A stretch of DNA of 64,000 nucleotides, from NCBI RefSeq assembly GCF_042670205.1, contig NZ_JBHUWD010000012.1:1-64000 (forward strand), read 5' to 3'. The DNA comes from Luteimicrobium sp042670205. Its GTDB lineage: Bacteria; Actinomycetota; Actinomycetes; Actinomycetales; Cellulomonadaceae. The notes beneath the pieces are model-generated. The model was given only the letters and a program-made list of their open reading frames with translations. It did no database searches and was not told the origin of the DNA. The position numbers and the translations under genes were made by a program. Positions 57,979 through 64,000 of this stretch are shown here, in pieces; position 1 is the first letter of the stretch; each line of letters opens with the position of its first letter.

Positions 57979-60900
57979 ATGAGAACGACGAGAAGAACGC
58001 TGGCGGCCGTGGCCGCCGCGGCGCTGACGGCCACCATGGCGCCGTCCGTCGCCCACGCGGCCGACGAGCCCGCGCCCGACGACCTGAGCGCAGGCCTGAT
58101 CGCGTACTACCCGCTCGACGAGACGGGCGGCACGACCGCGCACGACGCGTCCGGCCACGGTCACGACGGCACGGTCGAGGGCACCGCGTCCTGGAATGCA
58201 GGCGACGGCTTCACGTTCGGCGGGGGAGCGTCGGGCAGCGGCAACGCGATCAAGCTGCCGAACGACCTCCTCGCGGGCCAGGACGACGTCACGGTCGACT
58301 TCGACGTGTACGTGGACCCGACCCTCACGGGCAGCTGGTTCATGTTCACCTTCGGCAACCCGACGGTGTACCCGAACGGCACGGGCTACCTGTTCACCAC
58401 GGGCGCGGGCGGGACCTTCCGCGGGACCCTGGCCTCCGCGGGCTACACGACCGAGCAGAGCGCCAAGAAGTCCGGCGGCCTCGCGACCGGCACGTGGAAG
58501 CACGTGACGTACGTCGTCGACGGCGGCACGGAGACCGACCCCGGCTCGGCGCGGCTCTACGAGGACGGCGCGCTCGTCGGGTCGAACGACGCGGTCACGC
58601 AGACGCCGGCCCAGATCGGCGAACCCGACGGCACCAGCACGCGCAACTACCTCGGACGTTCGGCCTACACCGCCGACCCGTCCTTCAAGGGCAAGATCCG
58701 CGACTTCCGGGTCTACGACCGGACGCTCGACGCGGACGAGGCCGCCACGCTCGCCCAGGACACGGCCGAGGCCGGCGCCGACGCGGCCCTGGCCGCGCTC
58801 GACCTGGGCGACCTGTCCGGCGTGACCGACGACCTCACGCTGCCGACGACGTCGAAGGGCGCGACCGTGACCTGGTCGTCGTCCGACCCGTCGGTGATCG
58901 CGGCCGACGGCTCTGTGACGCGCCCGGCCGTGGGGGAGCCGGCCGCGACGGTCACGCTCACGGCGTCGGTCACCAACGGCACGGCGACGCGCACCAAGGC
59001 GTTCACGGCGACCGTCCTGCCCGACCCCGCGGCGTCGGACAAGGTCGCGTACGACGCCGAGCACGTCACGGTCGCGAACCTCGCCGCCGTGCGGGGCAAC
59101 CTCACCCTGCCGACGGCAGGGCACTACGGCTCGACGATCACCTGGGCGTCGTCCGACCCCGACGTGGTCTCCGCGACCGGCGAGGTGACCCGGCCGGCCT
59201 ACGGCGAGGACGCCGTCGACGTCACGCTCACCGCGACCGCGACCCTCGGCGACGACGCGGCGCCCCGCACGTACACCGCGCACGTCGAGGCGATGCCGCG
59301 CCGCGTCCCGACGACGAGCTACATGTACGCGTACTTCACGGGCGACTCGCTCGCGGGCGAGAAGATCTACTTCGCCGCGAGCCAGGGCAACGACGCGCTC
59401 AAGTGGACCGAGCTCAACGGCGGCAAGCCGGCGCTGACCTCGACGCTCGGCACCAAGGGCCTGCGCGACCCGTTCGTCATCCGCTCGCACGACGGCGACA
59501 CGTTCTACCTCATCGCGACCGACCTCTCCATCGGGTCGGGGACGTCGTGGGGCGACTCGGTCCGCACGGGCTCGAAGAGCATCGAGGTCTGGGAGTCGAA
59601 GGACCTCGTGCACTGGTCCGACCAGCGCCAGGTGAAGGTCGCGCCCGACAACGCCGGCAACACGTGGGCGCCCGAGGCGTACTGGGACGACGAGATCGGC
59701 GCGTACGTCGTGTTCTGGGCCTCGTCGCTCTACGGGGACGACGACCCGAACCACACCGGCACCAGCTACCACCGGATGATGTACGCCACGACGCGCGACT
59801 TCGTGACGTTCACGCCCGCGAAGGTCTGGCAGGACACGGGCAAGTCCCGCATCGACACGACCGTCTACAAGGAGGGCGACACCTACTACCGGTTCACCAA
59901 GGACGAGGCGAGCGCCGGCGGCTGCACGGACATCTTCCAGGACAAGTCGACCGACCTCCTGGCCCCCGCGGCGGACTGGACGATCCAAGACACCTGCATC
60001 GCGACCAAGGCCGGCCTCGTCCGCGCCGAGGGGCCGTCGATCTTCAAGGCCAACGAGGGCGACGTCAACGGCGGCGGGTACTACCTGTTCGTCGACGAGT
60101 ACGGGTACCGCAAGTACCTCCCGCTGCACTCCGACAGCCTCGAGAACCCGGACTGGGAGCTGCCCGCCGCCTGGTCGCTGCCGGCTAGCCCGCGTCACGG
60201 CACGGTCATGAACCTCACGCAGGCCGAGTGGGACGGGCTCACGGGCACGACGACGGCGGCCGTCACCTCCACGACGAAGGTGAAGCTCGCCGACGCGACG
60301 GTCGAGGCGGGGCACGGCACGTCGGCCACGGTCAGCGTCAAGGCGTCCGACCAGGGGCAGGTCGCGGGCGACGTGACCGTCTCCGCCGGCGACTGGCACA
60401 CCACCGCGCACCTCGCTGCCGACGGCACCGTGACCGTCGACCTGCCCGCCGACCTCCCCGTCGGCCAGGCCGAGGTCGCGGCGTCCTACGCGGGCTACGG
60501 CGTCGTCGGCGCGAGCGCCGGCACGGCGACGCTCACCGTGGGCGAGGCGACGGTCGACCCGGACCTCGTCGTGTCCTACCCGTTCGACGAGACCAGCGGC
60601 ACCGTCGCGCACGACGCGTCGGGCCACGGCCTCGACGCCCAGCTCGTGAACGGCGCGGTCCCGTCCGCGGGCGGCGTCACGCTCGACGGCACGGACGACT
60701 ACGTCGACCTGCCCGACGACGTCCTCGCCGGGCTCACGTCCGCGACGGTCTCGGTCGACGTCAAGATCGACCCGTCGCAGGGAACCCCGTACTTCGTGTA
60801 CGGCCTGGGCAACACGAGCAGCGGCACCGGCAACGGCTACCTGTTCACCACGGGCGACTCCTACCGCACGGCCATCGCGTCGGGGAACTGGACGACCGAG

Positions 60901-63486
60901 CAGAACACCTCGTCGTCGTCGAACCTCCCGCGTGGTGCGTGGAAGCAGCTCACCTACACCCTCGACGCCGCGACGCACACGGGCACCGTGTACCTCGACG
61001 GGGTCAAGGTCGCGCAGAACACCGGGATCACCCTGACCCCGGGCGAGATCGGCGGCGGGCACACGGTCGCCAACTACATCGGGCGCTCGCTGTACACGGC
61101 CGACAAGTACCTCAAGGGCCAGGTGCGGGACTTCCGCATCTACGACCGGGCGCTCACCCCGTCCGAGGTGCTGGACAGGTCGGGCAACGGCACCGCCGTC
61201 GTCGGCGTCGTGCTGCCCCAGCTCAAGGTGCCGGCGATCGTCGACGCCGCGTCGTCGACGATCACGCTGCCCGTGAAGCCGGGCACCGACCTGTCGGCGC
61301 TCGCGCCGAAGCTCGAGGTGTCGGACTCCGCGACCGTGTCGCCCGACAACGGGTCGACGCGCGACCTCACGAAGCCGGTGGCGTATACCGTCACGGCCGC
61401 TGACGGCTCGGCGAAGACCTGGACGGTCAGGGCGCTCGTGATGCGCAGCCCGGTCCTGCCGGGCTACAACGCCGACCCGAACATCGTCGTGTTCGGCGAC
61501 ACCTACTACATCTACGCGACCACGGACGGCACCCCGGGCTGGGGGAGCACCTCGTTCAAGGTCTGGTCGAGCAAGGACCTCGTCGACTGGACCGACCACG
61601 GCGTGATCCTCGACGTGGGAGGTGCCGACACCGGGCACGACGACATCAGCTGGGCGGACGGCCACGCATGGGCGCCGACCATCACCGAGAAGGACGGGAC
61701 GTACTACTTCTACTTCGTCGCCGACCAGCAGATCGGCGTCGCCGTGTCCGACTCGCCCACGGGCCACTTCACCGACGCGCTCGGTGAACCCCTCGTCCAC
61801 AAGGCCGACTTCGGCGGCCGGCAGCAGATCGACCCGGCCGTGTTCACCGACACCGACGGGACGACCTACCTGTTCTGGGGCAACGGGACCGCCTACATGG
61901 TCCCGTTGAACGACGACCTGACCTCCTACGACCCGGCCAAGGTCCGGACGATCAGCGGGCTCAAGGACTTCCGGGAGGGCCTGTTCGTCAACAAGCGGCA
62001 GGACACCTACTACCTCACGTGGTCCGTCGACGACACGGGCAGCGAGAACTACCACGTCAACTACGCGACGTCGTCGAGCGTGACGGGGCCGTGGACCAAC
62101 CGGGGCACGCTCCTGCAGAAGGATCCGAGCCAGGGAATCCTCGGCACGGGCCACTCGTCGATCGTCCAGGTGCCCGGCACCGACGACTGGTACATCGCGT
62201 ACCACCGGTTCGGCATCCCCGGGGGCGACGGGACGCACCGCGAGACCACGATCGACCGGGTCACCTTCACGGCCGACGGGCTCATGAACCCGGTCGTCCC
62301 GACGCTCACGAGCGTCGACCCGGAGCGCGTCCCCGACACGACCGCGCCGACGGTGTCGCTCGCGACGTCGCCGGCGACGGCCGACGGGTCGGCGGGGTGG
62401 TTCGTGTCGTCGCCGGTCGCCGTGACGGCGACGGGTGCCGACGACCGGGGGCTCGCCTCGACCGAGCTCTCCGTCGACGGCGGGGCGTGGGTCGCGGGGT
62501 CGGCTGCCTCGTCGGTGTCGGCCTCGCTGGCCGACGGGCGGCACCTGGTGCAGGCACGTGCGACCGACGCCGCCGGGAACGTCTCGGCCCTCGTCTCGGC
62601 CGCGGTGCTCGTCGACTCGGCGGCGCCGGTGTCGAACGCTGTCGTGGACGCGAAGGCCCGCACGGTCACGCTGCGGTCCGCCGACGGCGGATCCGGGGTC
62701 GGGCGGGTCGAGTACCGGGTCGGGACGTCGGGCGCGTGGTCGACCTACGTCTCGCCGGTGAAGGTCGGGTCGGGCGCGGCGACGGTGCAGTACCGGGCCG
62801 TCGACGTGGCGGGGAACGTGGAGGTCACGAACGTGGCGTCGGTCCCTGCTGCGGGGGTCGTGCTGAAGAGCACGTCGACCGCTGCGGTGGTGCCGCCCTC
62901 GACGGTGACGTTCGGGACGGCCGCGAAGGTGACGGTCCGTGTGACCGGTGCCGGCGGTGTGCCGTCCGGGTCGGTGCGGGTCACGGACGGGAAGCGGCTG
63001 GTGGGTTCGGCGAAGCTCGCCGGCGGCCGGGCGACTGTGACGCTCGCGAAGGACCTGAGCGTCGGTTCGCACACGCTGACCGTGACCTACTCCGGTGACA
63101 AGGCGTTCGCGGCGTCGTCCGACACGGTCACCCTCAAGGTGACCAAGGCGAGCTCGCGCACGTCGGTGAAGGTCAACCCGAAGGCCCCGACCCACACCCA
63201 GCGCGCGACGGTCACGGCGACGGTGAAGACCGTCCAGCCCAGCGGGTCCGTGACCGTCAAGGTGACGCACGCCGTGAAGAAGACGGTCGTGAAGCACGGG
63301 AAGAAGGTCACGACCACGGTCACGAAGACGGTGGTCTCCACGAAGGTCGCCCTGTCGAAGAACGGGACCGCGACCCTGCGGCTCCCCAAGCTCGCCCAGG
63401 GCGCCTACCGCCTCACGGTGAGCTACGGCGGTTCGGCGACCGCGACGTCGTCGGGCGCGACGACCGCCCTCACGGTTCGTCGGTAA
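57979..63486 (+). CDS. Secreted LamG-GH43-LamG-GH43 bifunctional arabinofuranosidase
   Basis: An 1835-residue exported enzyme with two catalytic modules. Signal peptide (about 1-27) is followed by LamG 1 (about 35-260), two SSDPSVIAADGSV-type Ig modules (about 270-440) and GH43 module 1 (about 445-755; triad Asp497 in GLRDPF, Asp626 in SRIDTTV, Glu684 in RAEGPSIFK). An Ig module and LamG 2 come next (about 860-1075), then GH43 module 2 (about 1155-1455; triad Asp1166 in YNADPNI, Asp1285 in QQIDPAVF, Glu1333 in DFREGLFV), a further Ig module and the shared C-terminal repeats. The paired architecture resembles bifidobacterial enzymes acting on arabinogalactan or arabinan side chains; two different linkages may be cut. 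ATG 57979 was chosen for AAGGGG five bases upstream. Module 1 and LamG 1 closely match the preceding gene, indicating duplication. Confidence 0.88.
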   Translation: MRTTRRTLAAVAAAALTATMAPSVAHAADEPAPDDLSAGLIAYYPLDETGGTTAHDASGHGHDGTVEGTASWNAGDGFTFGGGASGSGNAIKLPNDLLAGQDDVTVDFDVYVDPTLTGSWFMFTFGNPTVYPNGTGYLFTTGAGGTFRGTLASAGYTTEQSAKKSGGLATGTWKHVTYVVDGGTETDPGSARLYEDGALVGSNDAVTQTPAQIGEPDGTSTRNYLGRSAYTADPSFKGKIRDFRVYDRTLDADEAATLAQDTAEAGADAALAALDLGDLSGVTDDLTLPTTSKGATVTWSSSDPSVIAADGSVTRPAVGEPAATVTLTASVTNGTATRTKAFTATVLPDPAASDKVAYDAEHVTVANLAAVRGNLTLPTAGHYGSTITWASSDPDVVSATGEVTRPAYGEDAVDVTLTATATLGDDAAPRTYTAHVEAMPRRVPTTSYMYAYFTGDSLAGEKIYFAASQGNDALKWTELNGGKPALTSTLGTKGLRDPFVIRSHDGDTFYLIATDLSIGSGTSWGDSVRTGSKSIEVWESKDLVHWSDQRQVKVAPDNAGNTWAPEAYWDDEIGAYVVFWASSLYGDDDPNHTGTSYHRMMYATTRDFVTFTPAKVWQDTGKSRIDTTVYKEGDTYYRFTKDEASAGGCTDIFQDKSTDLLAPAADWTIQDTCIATKAGLVRAEGPSIFKANEGDVNGGGYYLFVDEYGYRKYLPLHSDSLENPDWELPAAWSLPASPRHGTVMNLTQAEWDGLTGTTTAAVTSTTKVKLADATVEAGHGTSATVSVKASDQGQVAGDVTVSAGDWHTTAHLAADGTVTVDLPADLPVGQAEVAASYAGYGVVGASAGTATLTVGEATVDPDLVVSYPFDETSGTVAHDASGHGLDAQLVNGAVPSAGGVTLDGTDDYVDLPDDVLAGLTSATVSVDVKIDPSQGTPYFVYGLGNTSSGTGNGYLFTTGDSYRTAIASGNWTTEQNTSSSSNLPRGAWKQLTYTLDAATHTGTVYLDGVKVAQNTGITLTPGEIGGGHTVANYIGRSLYTADKYLKGQVRDFRIYDRALTPSEVLDRSGNGTAVVGVVLPQLKVPAIVDAASSTITLPVKPGTDLSALAPKLEVSDSATVSPDNGSTRDLTKPVAYTVTAADGSAKTWTVRALVMRSPVLPGYNADPNIVVFGDTYYIYATTDGTPGWGSTSFKVWSSKDLVDWTDHGVILDVGGADTGHDDISWADGHAWAPTITEKDGTYYFYFVADQQIGVAVSDSPTGHFTDALGEPLVHKADFGGRQQIDPAVFTDTDGTTYLFWGNGTAYMVPLNDDLTSYDPAKVRTISGLKDFREGLFVNKRQDTYYLTWSVDDTGSENYHVNYATSSSVTGPWTNRGTLLQKDPSQGILGTGHSSIVQVPGTDDWYIAYHRFGIPGGDGTHRETTIDRVTFTADGLMNPVVPTLTSVDPERVPDTTAPTVSLATSPATADGSAGWFVSSPVAVTATGADDRGLASTELSVDGGAWVAGSAASSVSASLADGRHLVQARATDAAGNVSALVSAAVLVDSAAPVSNAVVDAKARTVTLRSADGGSGVGRVEYRVGTSGAWSTYVSPVKVGSGAATVQYRAVDVAGNVEVTNVASVPAAGVVLKSTSTAAVVPPSTVTFGTAAKVTVRVTGAGGVPSGSVRVTDGKRLVGSAKLAGGRATVTLAKDLSVGSHTLTVTYSGDKAFAASSDTVTLKVTKASSRTSVKVNPKAPTHTQRATVTATVKTVQPSGSVTVKVTHAVKKTVVKHGKKVTTTVTKTVVSTKVALSKNGTATLRLPKLAQGAYRLTVSYGGSATATSSGATTALTVRR

Positions 63487-63504
63487 CCCGCACCGTGACG
63501 CACG

Positions 63505-63538
63505 CGAGCCCCGCCGAGGTGATCCTCGGCGGGGCTCG
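63505..63538. terminator. Bidirectional terminator
   Basis: A perfect 15-base stem (CGAGCCCCGCCGAGG with CCTCGGCGGGGCTCG) around TGAT lies between the convergent double-GH43 and GH127 genes. Confidence 0.85.
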
Positions 63539-63551
63539 TCGTCGTCCGGGC

Positions 63552-64000
63552 TCAGACCGTCGGAAGCCAGACGCGCATGGTGCTCGGGCCGCGGTTCGCC
63601 CACCGGTGGTAGGGCACGAGCCGGCACTCGACGGACCGAACCGACCGCGGCACGGGCGGAGGCCCGTACGGGCTGCGCGCGGGCTCGGCGAACATGACGC
63701 TCGTCCCTTCGACGACGGCGCCGTCCCCCTCGGCCCGCGGCGGCAGCATCGGGTCGACGCACAGCGAGTCGAGCGGGACGCCGTCGGGCAGGTCCACCGA
63801 CTCGGCGCACAGCACGAGCGGTCCGCGCTCGACGGCGACGGTCCCACGAACGGCGTCGATCCGGGGGTCCGGGTGGGTCCAGCGGGGCGTCATGGGCAGC
63901 CGGAGCACGACGACGTCGCCGGCGGTGAGGCCCCCGACGACGTGCCCCGGCTGCTGCGCGGGCGTGACCTCGCCGCGGGCCTCGACGGTCGCGCCCGACG
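63552..64000 (-). CDS. GH127 beta-L-arabinofuranosidase, C-terminal end (partial)
   Basis: The last 148 codons of a gene that runs off the right edge; the start is not in the window. RGTVAVERGPLVLCAES and LVPYHRWANRGPSTMRVWLP are characteristic of the C-terminal beta-sandwich of the GH127 family (HypBA1-like), which removes beta-L-arabinofuranose from arabino-oligosaccharides such as those on hydroxyproline-rich glycoproteins. The catalytic Glu-Cys zinc site lies upstream, beyond the window. The reading frame is open to base 64000. It is convergent with the double-GH43 gene and would complete an arabinofuranoside-degrading set. A related family (GH146) is possible. Confidence 0.8.
   Translation of the reverse strand, partial: SGATVEARGEVTPAQQPGHVVGGLTAGDVVVLRLPMTPRWTHPDPRIDAVRGTVAVERGPLVLCAESVDLPDGVPLDSLCVDPMLPPRAEGDGAVVEGTSVMFAEPARSPYGPPPVPRSVRSVECRLVPYHRWANRGPSTMRVWLPTV

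Noticed and set aside
54646..63810. Giant antisense open frame of about 3,050 codons
   Set aside because: It mirrors the codon pattern of three real genes on the other strand; its product is Arg/Val/Gly-rich with no domain. Such shadow frames are expected at this GC content.

Overview
This window comes from a very GC-rich actinobacterium. Three signs point that way: most coding positions end in G or C, GTG starts are common, and the housekeeping gene set (DisA, RadA, short ArgA-type acetyltransferase, GTP-dependent PEP carboxykinase, RamB-like XRE regulator) is typical of the phylum. The density of secreted, CBM32-decorated glycoside hydrolases and LacI regulators suggests a plant-polymer degrader in the Cellulosimicrobium/Isoptericola/Cellulomonas part of Micrococcales. 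That placement is an inference, because no rRNA lies in the window. No tRNA, rRNA, phage, transposase or CRISPR was found.

Layout: 0-4.2 kb holds a hexuronate island (uxaC divergent from lacI-uxuB). A 770-base non-coding stretch with two opposed arrays of a 21-base tandem repeat follows, then a FabH-like ketoacyl synthase (4.96-5.99 kb). From 6.1 to 14.6 kb lies a secreted-enzyme locus on the minus strand: a CBM32-rich TIM-barrel hydrolase, a CBM32-DUF1996 protein and a CBM32-beta-helix protein, with a divergent LacI regulator. From 14.7 to 22.1 kb come an aldo/keto reductase, TrmL, a zinc alcohol dehydrogenase, PckG with a divergent RamB-like regulator, and an orphan ABC ATPase. From 22.1 to 27.5 kb is a glycerol operon (glpD-glpF-glpK) with a divergent SorC-type regulator. 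From 27.5 to 34.5 kb are core genes: N-acetylglutamate synthase, MutY, DisA, RadA, ProC and two membrane-anchored unknowns.

From 34.5 kb to the right edge, everything concerns L-arabinose. A LacI-type AraR candidate precedes araB-araD-araA, a ChvE/MmsAB-type transporter, and a YtfQ-YtfR-YtfT-YjfF-type furanose transporter. Each of these three units starts with the same promoter layout, TTGACA-19 bases-TAACAT, with the -10 end buried in an operator TGTGAGCGYTAACA; two of the three carry a second operator 30-31 bases downstream. Three very large secreted enzymes follow (GH51; LamG-GH43; LamG-GH43-LamG-GH43), sharing a nearly identical C-terminal Ig-like module, and then the C-terminal end of a GH127 beta-L-arabinofuranosidase on the other strand. 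Read together: extracellular enzymes release arabinose from arabinan or arabinogalactan side chains, two transporters import pyranose and possibly furanose forms, and AraA/AraB/AraD turn it into D-xylulose 5-phosphate.

Non-coding DNA is notable. There are three arrays of exactly four 21-base units, two copies of a 22-13-22 palindrome, a 67-base palindrome, a three-block inverted element, and many long GC-rich hairpins at gene ends. Several genes have a -10-like hexamer 5-8 bases before the start codon and no ribosome-binding site, as expected of leaderless transcripts.
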